Source: Portulaca oleracea (taxonomy: Eukaryota > Streptophyta > Magnoliopsida > Caryophyllales > Portulacaceae). From it: DNA of 64,000 nucleotides. The notes below the pieces were generated by a model, which did no database searches, was not told the origin of the DNA, and saw only the letters and a list, made by a program, of their open reading frames with translations. The stretch lies in assembly GCA_029582165.1 (NCBI GenBank), contig CM055877.1:31489749-31553748 (forward strand), read 5' to 3'. The position numbers and the translations under genes are program-made. Positions 21,731 through 32,714 of this stretch are shown one piece after another; positions within the stretch are counted from its first letter, which is position 1; every line of letters begins with the position of its first letter.

Positions 21731-23157
21731 TGATGTATTACCGGATCAAGAAGGGTTCTTGATTTCAATAATACATGAAACACGTGTAACCAAACAACAG
21801 AAGGGGGGAATGGTTCACGAGATTAGGGAGAGAGAAGGCGAAGGTTCTCGTGAATTAGGGTTCTTTGTGGAGGATGTTTTGCCGAGAGGGCTTTGTGGTT
21901 TCAAGATTCAAGAAAGATTGAATCTTGAACAGGAAGGGAATGAATGAGAGGAATCTTGTATGGAGGTTAGGAGGGGATTGACGTTGGGATGGGGAAGAGA
22001 GAGGGAGGTTGGCGTGAGATAAGAAGAGGGGAGAGAGAGAAATTTGGCGTTGATGTGAGAGAGAGTGTGAGGTTGTTAGGTTGTTGGAGGAGAGAGAAGG
22101 TTGTTATGGAGAGAGAGGGAAAAGAGGGGTGGCGTTAGAGAGAGGGGAAGGGTGACGATTTGTGGGGGGGTTTTGAGGAGGTGGAGGTGGCGTTGGGATG
22201 AGGGGGAAGGATAGAGGTTGAATGTGACTTAAGCGTATTGTGAAGCTCACAATGTAATTAGCTTAACTATATTGATAGAAAGGTAAGAACGGATAGATCT
22301 AGGTTTCCTAATTGAATCCATAAAAAGGACAACCTAGGGCTAACTTGATCTAGACCGCAACCTAGGATCAAGCTCTTCCTAACCACTTGGGTGCCAGACC
22401 AAGATACAATAGAAGAAAAGGGGTGAGAGTTTATCCAAACACTCGAGGGAAAGCTAAAAGCTTGAGGGGTTTCATATTTCTGAATTGAATTTGAATTGAT
22501 TGCCTTGAGAGGCTGCATCCCTATTTATACTATGAGAGTCCTAAAGGGACTAAAACTCTCCAACTTGGCGTGCAAGCCAAAGAGTTCTACTACTAGTGGT
22601 CTAATCTATTCTACTCCTCCTTGGATTAGAATTCCTTATCCTAGGGGGAGTTGGTTTGTAACAAACCTTATCCTAATAACAAACATTATCCTAATCATCT
22701 TGGCTTTCCTAATCCGGATTGGATTAGTTACAAAATTAACCAATTCCTAACTAGGAATTAAATCACACGACTATTCTAGCCTAATTAAAATAAACACACC
22801 AAAAACTAATTAAGCTAAAATAATTAAATTACATCCAAAAATCAAGATCATAAAATTGGGCTTGTAAACTTGACTTGGACGTGTAACCTTGGTGTTTTGG
22901 GCTTCGCGTGACCTTGGACCATCTTCTAGGATGTTTGGACATCCTCTTGAAATAAGCTACACACCATATGAATGGGCCTTCGTAGTTCAACTTTGTACCT
23001 TTCTTCGTTGGCCCATTTGATGTAGTTGAACCAACTATGCCCTGTTGGCCCTGTATGAGTCGAAGTCCTTTGATGAAGGACCCTATGTGTATAATGGACC
23101 TTTAATTGGGCCTTCTCGATTGGGCCTAGGGGAATAAGCGTGGGCTGATTGCCATCA
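21731..23157 (-). repeat. D1 5' LTR
   Basis: 1427 bp, near-identical by eye to 18028-19457. TATA box (minus) at 22522-22529. Confidence 0.92.
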
Positions 23158-24017
23158 CTTATGCATCAAGGTCAACCATGGAGACATCTAATACTCACCT
23201 AGAAGAAAGAAGAGCTCAAGTCTCTCATATATCTCTCTACTTGGAAGGGATTAACTCATGTGGTCGTATACTTTTGCTCCTTAATTCAAGGACCATGAAC
23301 CTATCATAGAAGTCATCCTAGAGAGGATTAATCTACATTCCAAGAGCTTTCATATGGTTCAAGAATCTTTAAGTTTGGATGAGAATCAAAGGAGTTATTC
23401 ATATTTGTAATATAGTTTAGTACATTGTTTTCTTTATAATGTAAGCATTAGGAAGAATGATGTAAGCCCTAAAGTGGCCTCTTGTACACGCCATAAGGGA
23501 GGAGTTCTACTATAAATACCCCCCTTAGGGTGCTTTGTAATTCATTCATATACATTGAATTTTTAGATAAACAAACACATGGTGTGTTCTCTCTAGCTTT
23601 CATGCTAGGTTCTTTTCGTTTCTCTCTTGTGGGATTCGAATCATCCCCTTCTTCTAGCTAAGGTTGGCATCCTTAGTGGTGAAAGGAAGGAATTGAGGGT
23701 CTCTTAAAGGTGGTGTGGCTGTATCCTTCCAAGAGTCTTCAAAAGCCATCAACTATCCAACGTTCATTCATCCATCTATCATCCAACTCACGTCATCCAT
23801 CAAGAATTGTTCATCCATCCAACAATTCTTCATGCATTCATTAAGAATTCAACAAGAATTCATCAAGCATTCAACAAGAAGCATTCGTTCTTCATCAACA
23901 CATCCAAGCTTCAACAAACGTGCATCCATTCAAACGCTTCATTCGTTCATCATCATTTATCATTCGTTTAACCATTCGTTCATCTTTTCTATTCATTTGG
24001 TAATCATCTTTCGTAGT

Positions 24018-25445
24018 TGATGGAAATCAGCCCACGCTTATTCCCCTAGGCCCAATCAAGAAGGCCCAGTTGAAGATCCATCATACATATAGGGTCCTTG
24101 ATCATAGGACTTTGTCCAATTCAGGCGCAATAAGCAAGAATCGAATCATTTATAAAAGATGGATTAAAGAAGGAGGATACAAAGTGGAATTGCAAAGGCC
24201 CATCCACATGGTGTGCCTAGTATTTCAAGAGGATGTCCAAATATCTTAGAGTTGGGCTCAACCTCACGCCAAGCCCAAGAGTACCACCCGTCCAAGTCAA
24301 GTTTACAAGCCCAATTTTATGATCTTGATTTTTGGATGTAATTTAATTATTTTAGCTTAATTAGTTTTTGGTGTGTTTATTTTAATTAGGCTAGAATAGT
24401 CGTATGATTTAATTTCTAGATAGGAATTGGCTAATTTTGTTACTAGTCCAATCTGGATTAGGAAAGCTAAGATGATTAGGATAAGGTTTGTTATTAGGAT
24501 AAGGTTTGTTACAAACCAACTCCCCCTAGGATAAGGAATTCTAATCCAAGGAGGATAGAATAGATTAGACCACTAGTAGTATAACTCTTTGGCTTGCACG
24601 CCAAGTTGGAGAGTTTTAGTCCCTTTAGGACTCTCATAGTATAAATAGGGATGTAGCCTCTCAAGGCAATCAATTCAAATTCAATTCAGAAATATGAAAC
24701 CCCTTAAGCTTTTAGCTTTCCCTCGAGTGTTTGGATAAACTCTCACCCCTTTTCTTCTATTGTATCTTGGTTTGGCACCCAAGTGGTTAGAAAGAGCTTG
24801 ATCCTAGGTTGCGGTCTAGATCAAGTTAGCCCTAGGTTGTCCTTTTTTGGATTCAATTAGGAAACCTAGATCTATCCGTTCTTATCTTTCTATCAATATA
24901 GTTAAGGTAATTACATTGTGAGCTTTCTGTCAATACAGTTAAGTCACATTCAACCCTCTATCCTTCCCCCTCATCCCAACACCACCTCCACCTCCACCTC
25001 CTCAAAACCCCCCCACAAATCGTCACCCTTCCCCTCTCTCCAACGCCACCCCTCTTTTCCCTCTCTCTCCATAACAACCTTCTCTCTCCTCCAACAACTT
25101 AACAACCTCACACTCTCTCTCACATCAACGCCAACTTTCTCTCTCTCCCCTCTTCTTATCTCACGCCAACCTCCCTCTCTCTTCCCCATCCCAACGTCAA
25201 TCCCCTCCTAACCTCCATACAAGATTCCTCTCATTCATTCCCTTCCTGTTCAAGATTCAATCTTTCTTGAATCTTGAAACCACAAAGCCTTCTCGGCAAA
25301 ACATCCTCCACAAAGAACCCTAATTCACGAGAACCTTCGCCTTCTCTCTCCCTAATCTCGTGAACCATCCCCCTTCTGTTGTTTGGTTACACGTGTTTCA
25401 TGTATTATTGAAATCAAGAACCCTTCTTGATCCGGTAATACATCA
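24018..25445 (+). repeat. D2 5' LTR
   Basis: 1428 bp, TGATGGAAATCA...GGTAATACATCA. TATA box at 24640-24647. Between about 24955 and 25215 the plus strand is almost purely C/T with repeated ACGCCAC words. Contains an 18-bp duplication (AGGATAAGGTTTGTTATT-like, about 24478-24513) absent from Ds1 and Ds2. Confidence 0.93.
24640..24647 (+). promoter_or_regulatory. TATA box of D2 5' LTR
   Basis: TATAAATA. Equivalents: 28341-28348 (D2 3'), 42599-42606 (Ds2), 44046-44053 and 47703-47710 (D3), 49065-49072 (Ds3), 51107-51114 (Dt), 59767-59774 and 63529-63536 (D4). Confidence 0.7.
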
Positions 25446-25449
25446 AAAG

Positions 25450-25465
25450 TGGTATCAGAGCCAGG
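25450..25465 (+). other. D2 primer binding site
   Basis: TGGTATCAGAGCCAGG, the longest tRNA-iMet complement in the window. Confidence 0.9.
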
Positions 25466-25509
25466 TTAGTGTTGAGTGTAAACCAAATACGGAACCTTCA
25501 AATCCAAAA

Positions 25510-25562
25510 GCTTAACCTGCTATTCCAATAGCTTAACCTGCTATTCCAATAGCTTACCCTGC
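25510..25562. repeat. D2 leader minisatellite (~21-bp repeats)
   Basis: AACCTGCTATTCCAATAGCTT repeated with 21-base spacing (about 25514, 25535 and a partial copy at 25556), the counterpart of the D1 leader repeat. Confidence 0.75.
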
Positions 25563-27559
25563 AACCAAAACACGTAACCTTCAAACCTTCAGTACCAACC
25601 TGCAACCCAAAGCTCCACAAACAGCCCAGACACATTACCCTCCCTACCCAACGTCAACTGGACGTTCCAAACCCCTTTCATGGCATCTGACAGCAACAGT
25701 CAAGAAGATGGAATTCCTACGGAGCAATGGAAACAAGAAAAGGCAGTAATGGAAGCAAGAATCGCTTATCTTTCTGATCAACTAAAGCGATACATGGACC
25801 TGCAATTCAGGACACTACGGGGGCAAGACGAGGAAGAAGCCGACCCCGCGACCCTAGCGAACCAGGCACTCATCGGCTCAGCGGGAGGTCACGTCGCCTA
25901 GACCCCTCCAAGGAAGAAAGACTCGACTTCAAAGTTGACATCCACGAATTCGACGGTAATCTTGATCCGAAATCTTTCTCGATTGGATCCAAGCGAACGA
26001 GTCTTTGATTTGAAAGATGTCGATGACAAGAAGGTTAAGTATATTGCTTTAAAACTTGAAACCATGCTAGTATATGGTGGACTAATTTACGAAGAAGAGC
26101 GACATCTTAGGAAAGAAAAGATCCATACTTGGGAAAGATGAGAAAGAAACTTCATTCAAAGTTTCTACCGCAAGCTACTTCAAAGACAACTACGCTTTAC
26201 AACAACTATCGAGGATCTAAATGTTGAAGAATATACTAAGGAGTTCGAACACCTACTCTGGAGGTGTAACCTGAAAGAAGATGAACCTCAAACTCTTGTG
26301 AGGTATCTTGCTGGCTTGAACGAAAACATAAGGTATGTGGTGGAACTTCAACCTTATGAAACTCTTGATGAATTGAGTACTTTGGCTAACAAAGTGGAAC
26401 AGCAAAAGAAAAGAAGAGGCAAAGAGGCGCCAACCAGAAACCCTAGCTCTCAAAGGGTCAACTACTCGCCTCAAACATACACTCCACAAAAAGGCCAAAC
26501 CCACTCCTATCCGTCCGCCACAAAAACGCCCACTCCTACCCCTCAAACCGCCCCTAGATCCGTCCCAGCTCCGCCCACGGACAAAAAGAGGTGTTTTAGG
26601 TGTCAAGGGCTTGGACATATTGCTTCAGAGTGTCCAAACAAGAGGGCAATCACATTGTTCGAATTTCAGAATGCTCTGTTTGAACCCGAACCGACGGATG
26701 TCGAGGAGGAAACCCATGCCTGCCACAACGATTCTGAAGAAGAGGTCGTGGAAGAACCATATCAAGGAGAGATGCTGGTTGTAAGGAGAATACTCAGTAG
26801 TTCTCCAGTCCCTGAAGACCTGCAACAACGGGAAGCTATCTTCCATTCCCGCTGTACTGTGCAACGGAAAATTTGTTCTTTGATCGTTGATGGTGGAAGC
26901 TGTACTAATGCAGTTTCAACTACTATGGTGAACAAACTTCAGCTACCTACAAGCCCACACCCAACGCCATACACAGTCCAATGGATCAGCTCGGGTAAAG
27001 GCTTAAAGGTCACGTTAGCTCCCCTAAACACATCACCAACGGCTCCTATGAACGACTCAAAGATCATATCTTTCATGGTCACTGAACGCTCTGAGATCAG
27101 TGAACAAAAGGAAATTGTTCTGTCACGTCTTGACCACGCAAAAATTGAAAAGAATTCTCCTATTGACGCTGACCATGAGAATTCTGTGGTGCAAGCCTCA
27201 AAGGAGTCCAGTCAACGTGAGCTTCAATCTGTGGAAGATCACGTGAACCCTAATACTGCCCCAAGGGTTCGAAATACAGCTGATGGTCACGCCAAAGGTA
27301 TGGTCAAAGAGGAAACTGTTCTTCCAAGTTCCCTAGCGATCGCAAAGGAAATTAATCTGGTTCAGAATCAGCTAGGGATTATTGCTGCACAAATCCCAAA
27401 AAGCCTCCCTGTATGGTTAGTCACACCTTGTTATCTGATCTATGTTCTTTATACTATTATGAGGCTTATGAATCAGGTTCTAAGTCCCTTCATCAGCAAG
27501 TGTGTCCATGGCACGTTCCTACACAGCAAGACTGTGAAAGATCGAATCTTTCACCACAT

Positions 27560-27645
27560 AGAGGTACACGTGAAGGTCCTGATTCACGTAGAGACTATTG
27601 ACACAACTATAGTTCATGTGGAGGTCCTGATCCACGTGAAGATTC
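27560..27645. promoter_or_regulatory. G-box cluster of D2
   Basis: CACGTG and one-base variants (CACGTA, CATGTG) recur about every 18-30 bases upstream of the pre-PPT hairpin, as in D1. Confidence 0.5.
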
Positions 27646-27682
27646 TAATTGGGCAATTTGAAGTCTTTAAACTTGAGCCTCC

Positions 27683-27718
27683 AAGTTTGAGGACAAACTT
27701 CTCTCAACTAGGGGGGAA
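27683..27718 (+). other. D2 pre-PPT hairpin and polypurine tract
   Basis: Arms AAGTTTG and CAAACTT with loop AGGA at 27683-27700, then ACTAGGGGGGAA up to the LTR. Confidence 0.88.
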
Positions 27719-29148
27719 TGATGGAAATCAGCCCACGCTTATTCCCCTAGGCCCAATCAAGAAGGCCCAGTTGAAGATCCATCATACATATAGGGTCCTT
27801 CATCAAAGGACTTTGTCCAATTCAGGCGCAATAAGGAAGAATCGAATCATTTATAAAAGATGGATTAAAGAAGGAGGATACAAAGTGGAATTGCAAAGGC
27901 CCATCCACATGGTGTGCCTAGTATTTCAAGAGGATGTCCAAACATCCTAGAGTTGGGCTCAACCTCACGCCAAGCCCAAGAGTACCACACGTCCAAGTCA
28001 AGTTTACAAGCCCAATTTTATGATCTTGATTTTTGGATGTAATTTAATTATTTTAGCTTAATTAGTTTTTGGTGTGTTTATTTTAATTAGGCTAGAATAG
28101 TCGTATGATTTAATTTCTAGTTAGGAATTGGCTAATTTTGTAACTAATCCAATCCGGATTAGGAAAGCCAAGATGATTAGGATAAGGTTTGTTATTAGGA
28201 TAAGGTTTGTTACAAACCAACTCCCCCTAGGATAAGGAATTTTAATCCAAGGAGGAGTAGAATAGATTAGACCACTAGTAGTAGAACTCTTTGGCTTGCA
28301 TGCCAAGTTGGAGAGTTTTAGTCCCTTTAGGACTCTCATATATAAATAGGGATGTAGCCTCTCAAGGCAATCAATTCAAATTCAATTCAGAAATATGAAA
28401 CCCCTTAAGCTTTTAGCTTTCCCTCGAGTGTTTGGATAAACTCTCACCCCTTTTCTTCTATTGTATCTTGGTCTGGCACCCAAGTGGTTAGGAAGAGCTT
28501 GATCCTAGGTTGCGGTCTTGATCAAGTTAGCCCTAGGTTGTCCTTTTTGTGGATTCAATTAGGAAACCTAGATCTATCCGTTCTTACCTTTCTATCAATA
28601 TAGTTAAGGTAATGACATTGTGAGCTTTCTGTCAATACAGTTAAGTCACATTCAACCCTCTATCCTTCCCCCTCATCCCAACGCCACCTCCACCTCCACC
28701 TCCTCAAAACCCCCCCACAAATCGTCACCCTTCCCCTCTCTCCAACGCCACCCCTCTTTTCCCTCTCTCTCCATAACAACCTTCTCTCTCCTCCAACAAC
28801 ATAACAACCTCACACTCTCTCTCACATCAACGCCAACTTTCTCTCTCTCCCCTCTTCTTATCTCACGCCAACCTCCCTCTCTCTTCCCTATCCCAACGTC
28901 AATCCCCTCCTAACCTCCATACAAGATTCCTCTCATTCATTCCCTTCCTGTTCAAGATTCAATCTTTCTTGAATCTTGAAACCACAAAGCCCTCTCGGCA
29001 AAACATCCTCCACAAAGAACCCTAATTCACGAGAACCTTCGCCTTCTCTCTCCCTAATCTTGTGAACCATCCCCCCTTCTGTTGTTTGGTTACACGTGTT
29101 TCATGTATTATTGAAATCAAGAACCCTTCTTGATCCGGTAATACATCA
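27719..29148 (+). repeat. D2 3' LTR
   Basis: 1430 bp. The first 232 bases are coding in frame with the internal ORF. The TATA box sits at 28341-28348; a G is missing beside it compared with the 5' LTR. Confidence 0.93.
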
Positions 29149-29291
29149 ATAGTTCTTTCCATCCTTTTCATCCATTTCTATTCCATTTTGGTTCTTTGGA
29201 ACTTTGAGAAAGGAGATTCCTATCTTTGTTTTTAAAGATCCTTAGATATTGTGTAATGAGATCATCCCTTGGTCCCATTATGCATCAAAAT

Positions 29292-29304
29292 TGGTATCAG
29301 AGCC
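29292..29304 (+). other. B2 primer binding site, unit 2
   Basis: TGGTATCAGAGCC directly after the middle LTR. Its presence here is the key proof that the B2 array has a second unit. Confidence 0.9.
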
Positions 29305-29566
29305 AAGGAGATTGAATCTCTTAGCTCTTGAACCATCTTTTACCCCATCTTTCCATCACAAATTCATCCCCCACCATCCCTACACTTCACGCCACCCATA
29401 AGTTCTTCCAAGAACTCATCAAGAACTCATAAAGAACCATTAGCTCCACAAAGAACCCATAAGCCCAAACACAATCCGAACCCCAAACACATCCCCTACA
29501 CGCCCTTACGTGCTAACCTTCCTTCCATGAGTTTCTTGTGATCTTTGTGAATCAAGATAGGTTCTA

Positions 29567-31569
29567 ATGGCTAGCCCAAGCTCTCCTACAAAGTCCTCTC
29601 CATCGTCCCCAGAAAATGTTGAGAAGATGAAACAAAGAATCAAGTATCTCAACAAGCATCTAGCATACTACATGCGCCTTCAAGATAGGGAGAATCTTGA
29701 GGAAGTATCAAGTAAATCATCAAGTGGAGAAGGAGAAGAGGACGTTCCAAGAAGGAGGCGTGGACGTCCATAGGAGGAAAGGTTCGACTTCAAAGTGGAG
29801 ATCCCCGAATTTGTTGGTGCTCTTGATCCGGAAGTTTTCTTGGATTGGATACAAACCGTGGAAAGAGTCTTTGATCTCAAAGATGTGGAAGATGATAAGA
29901 AGGTCAAATATGTTGCCCTAAAGCTACGAAAACATGCAAGCATTTGGTGGACAAACTTGCAAAAGAAGCGGCAAGCAAAGGGGAAAGATAAGGTGCGTAC
30001 ATGGGATAAGATGAAAAGAAAGCTCCAAGAAAAGTTCCTACCATCTAGCTACCTACGTGACAACTACTACAAATTGCAAAGATTGGTCCAAGGAGGAAGA
30101 AGCGTGGAGGAGTACACAAAGGAATTTGAGCATCTACTTTGGAGGTGTGATCTTAAGGAGGACGAGCCACAAACTTTGGTACGTTATCTTTTTGGTCTTA
30201 ATGATGGGATTAGACACGTTGTGGAATTATAACCATACAAAACTTTGGATGAATTGAGCTCCTTGTCCCTTAAACTTGAAAAACAAAGGAGAAATAAGGG
30301 GAAAGAAGTCTCAAGTAAATACCAAACTCCACAAGAAACGCCCCACCCTACGTCCCATCCAAACCCTCCACTATCCAAGAAACACATTCACATAAAAACT
30401 CCACAAAATCAGCCCCCATCCATCCCTAAACCTCACGTCTAAGAGACCAAACCCATAGCATCAAGAAGGTGTTTTCGATGCCAAGGGTTGGGACATTATG
30501 CTTCGGAGTGTCCAAACAAACGAGTAGTGTCTTTGGTGGAATACCAAAGTGCTTTATATGTAGAGCCGGAGTATGAGAGAGAAGAAGAAGTTAGGGTTGA
30601 CGCCAAAGAAGAGGAAGATGTAGTAGAAGAATATGTGGAAGAGCTAGATGAAGGAGAACTACTTGTGGTAGAAAGGGCCTTGAATATCACAAATGTGCCG
30701 AAATATCAACTACAAAGTGAAGCAATTTTTCACTCTCGTTGTACCATCCAAGGGAGAGTATGCTCCTTGATCATAGATGAAGGAAGTTGCACCAATGCCG
30801 CCTCTACAACAATGGTCAAGAAGTTGCAAATGGAGATTAGCCCACATCCCACACCCTACCAATACAATGGCTAAACCTTGGGCAAGGCATTCGTGTGGAT
30901 CAACGTGTTTGGGTGAGTCTTTCAATTGGAAAGAATTATCAAGATTCATTGTGGTGTGATATAGTTCCCATGGATACTTGTCATGTTTTATTGGGAAGAC
31001 CATGGTTATATGATAGACATGTCATACATGATGGGAGGGCCAACACTTACACTCTCACCATCAACCAAAAGAGGATCACTTTGGCACCTCTTGATCCACC
31101 ATCTCGGCAAAAGGAGGAGAAACGTCATATTGTGTCAATTATGAAGATGGAGTATCAAGGGCATGAAGAATATAAGGATCCTATTCTTACACATATGGAG
31201 AAGAATGAAACGGATCCAAGTATCCATCACATTTTGAAACTTCCCACGAAGCATATCTTCCATGAGCATCCAAAAGATATCTACTTAGATCACTTGGTTG
31301 AAAGGCCGAAAATTCGAAAGGATGAAATAGCCCAAGTCATCAAAGTGCATTGTTTCATGCTAAATGACAAGGGTAAAGTGGAAAGAATAGACTTGGGAAG
31401 TGAGAAGCAACGTGAACAACCAACGTTCACGGTGAAGAAACGCAAGTCCAAGTCTTATGGTGTTCGAGAATTGATCGGAAGAAAGTTTAAGAAGTTCATC
31501 AAAGGAATCTATGATGACTTCAAAGCTTTCAAGAAGAAAGTCTTTGTGAAGAAGGCAAGTGAGAGTTGA
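29567..31569 (+). pseudogene. B2 unit 2 Gag-protease pseudogene
   Basis: One frame from ATG 29567 to about 30870 broken by three nonsense codons: TAG 29771-29773, TAA 30230-30232 and TAA 30440-30442. A one-base deletion near 30868 then moves the rest (30895-31569). It has a capsid domain, an intact CCHC knuckle (C-F-R-C-Q-G-L-G-H-Y...C, about 30472-30510), an acidic linker, and a protease whose active site reads DEG instead of DGG (about 30777). It also has the full conserved tail ending in a basic segment with KGIYDDFKAFKKKV. Without the stops it would be a ~670-residue Gag-protease like B1. Confidence 0.87.
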
Positions 31570-31575
31570 TTTTCC

Positions 31576-31611
31576 AAAGTTTGAGGGCAAACTTTTTCAA
31601 CCGGGGGTGTA
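31576..31611 (+). other. B2 unit 2 pre-PPT hairpin and polypurine tract
   Basis: 8-bp arms at 31576-31583 and 31588-31595, loop AGGG, downstream of the stop codon and so non-coding. Then CAACCGGGGGTGTA. Confidence 0.87.
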
Positions 31612-32623
31612 TGATGCATAATTGATGGCCTTATGCATCAAGGTCAACCGTGGAGACATCTAATACTCACCTAGAAGAAAGAAGAGCTCATGTCTCTCAT
31701 ATATCTCTCTACTTGGAAGGGATCAACTCATGTGGTCGTATACTTTTCCTCCTCAATTCAAGGACCATGAAGCTATCATAGAAGTCATCCTAGAGAGGAT
31801 TAATCTACATTCCAAGAGCTTTCATATGGTTCAAGAATCTTTAAGTTTGGATGAGAATCAAAGGAGTTATTCATATTTGTAATATAGTTTAGTACATTGT
31901 TTTCTTTATGATGTAAGCATTAGGAAGAATGATGTAAGCCCTAAAGTGGCCTCTTGTACACGCCATAAGGGAGGAGTTCTACTATAAATACCCCCCTTAG
32001 GGTGCTTTGTAATTCATTCATATACATTTAATTTATAGATAAACAAACACATGGTGTGTTCTCTCTAGCTTTCATGCTAGGTTCTTTTCGTTTCTCTCTT
32101 GTGGGATTCGAATCATCCCCTTCTTCTAGCTAAGGTTGGCATCCTTAGTGGTGAAAGGAAGGAGTTGAGGGTCTCTTGAAGGTGGTGTGGCTGTATCCTT
32201 CCAAGAGTCTTCAAAAGCCATCAACTATCCAACGTTCATTCATCCATCTATCATCCATCTCACGTCATCCATCAAGAATTGTTCATCCATCCAACAATTC
32301 TTCATCCATTCATCAAGAATTCAACAAGAATTCATCAAGCATTCAATAAGAAGCATTCGTTCTTCATCAACACGTCCAAGCTTCAACAAACGTGCATCCA
32401 TTCAAACGCCTCATTCGTTTATCATCATTCATCATTCGTTTAACCATTCGTTCATCTTTTCTATTCATTTGGTAATCATCTTTCAGAGTTCTTTCAATAC
32501 TTTTCATCCATTTCTATTCCATTTTGGTTCTTTGGAACTTTGAGAAAGGAGATTCCTATCTTCGTTTTTAAAGATCCTTAGATATTGTGTAATGAGATCC
32601 TCCCTTGGTCCCATTATGCATCA
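31612..32623 (+). repeat. B2 LTR #3
   Basis: 1012 bp, ends ATTATGCATCA followed by the target copy AATGC. TATA box at 31983-31990. Confidence 0.92.
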
Positions 32624-32714
32624 AATGCCCTTCAGCTGACTTATTCCTGGGCAATCTGGGAAGCTTAGACATCATGCTACAAACGTCTCCTTGGCACAAC
32701 ATGGAGGAGAGATC

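Larger units (their letters stand above)
18028..23157 (-). mobile_element. D1: full-length non-autonomous D element
   Basis: Minus-strand element with LTRs at 18028-19457 and 21731-23157 and target duplication CTTAT (18023-18027 and 23158-23162). The interior has protease, a damaged RT, a piece of RNase H and a G-box-rich segment; Gag and integrase are absent. The outer end at 18028 reads TTATGTATT where other D LTRs have TGATGTATT, a point change in the terminal dinucleotide. Confidence 0.92.
25680..27950 (+). pseudogene. D2 Gag-protease pseudogene with RT scrap and LTR-encoded tail
   Basis: ATG 25680 opens a Gag N-terminus, broken by shifts near 25900 and 26140. From 26298 one long frame runs to 27950: capsid C-terminus, proline-rich linker, intact CCHC knuckle (C-F-R-C-Q-G-L-G-H...C, about 26592-26633), acidic linker and protease with DGG (about 26889). 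The protease flap region and most of RT are deleted; a short palm piece (IMRLMNQVL) remains. Then come the V-H-V-K/E repeats, SLRTNF, and 77 codons inside the 3' LTR ending at 27950. Confidence 0.8.
24018..29148 (+). mobile_element. D2: full-length D element that retains Gag
   Basis: LTRs 24018-25445 and 27719-29148, flanked by GTAGT (24013-24017) and ATAGT (29149-29153), a target duplication with one later change. The interior has gag, zinc knuckle and protease; RT is reduced to a scrap and RNase H and integrase are gone. Thus D2 kept what D1, D3 and D4 lost. Confidence 0.9.
18005..29287 (+). repeat. B2 LTR #2 (shared middle LTR), split by D1 and D2
   Basis: Pieces 18005-18027, 23163-24017 and 29154-29287 join to 1012 bp. 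D1 inserted at CTTAT inside the LTR-start hairpin. D2 inserted at GTAGT/ATAGT. The LTR is preceded by a PPT and followed by a PBS, so it closed unit 1 and opened unit 2. Confidence 0.9.
14782..32623 (+). mobile_element. B2: tandem-dimer gag-only retrotransposon with two nested D elements
   Basis: LTR #1 14782-15760, interior 15761-18004, LTR #2 18005-29287 (interrupted), interior 29288-31611 and LTR #3 31612-32623 lie inside one target duplication AATGC (14777-14781 and 32624-32628). Both interiors carry gag-protease pseudogenes and no pol. LTR #2 (with inserts removed) and LTR #3 are both 1012 bp; LTR #1 is 979 bp because it lacks about 33 bp near 15505. A second case of a tandem dimer in this window. 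Confidence 0.92.

Noticed and set aside
24918..25211. Pro/Ser-rich frames in D LTRs and Arg/Gly/Glu-rich frames on the opposite strand
   Set aside because: Low-complexity translation of the pyrimidine-rich leader. No conserved start or domain.
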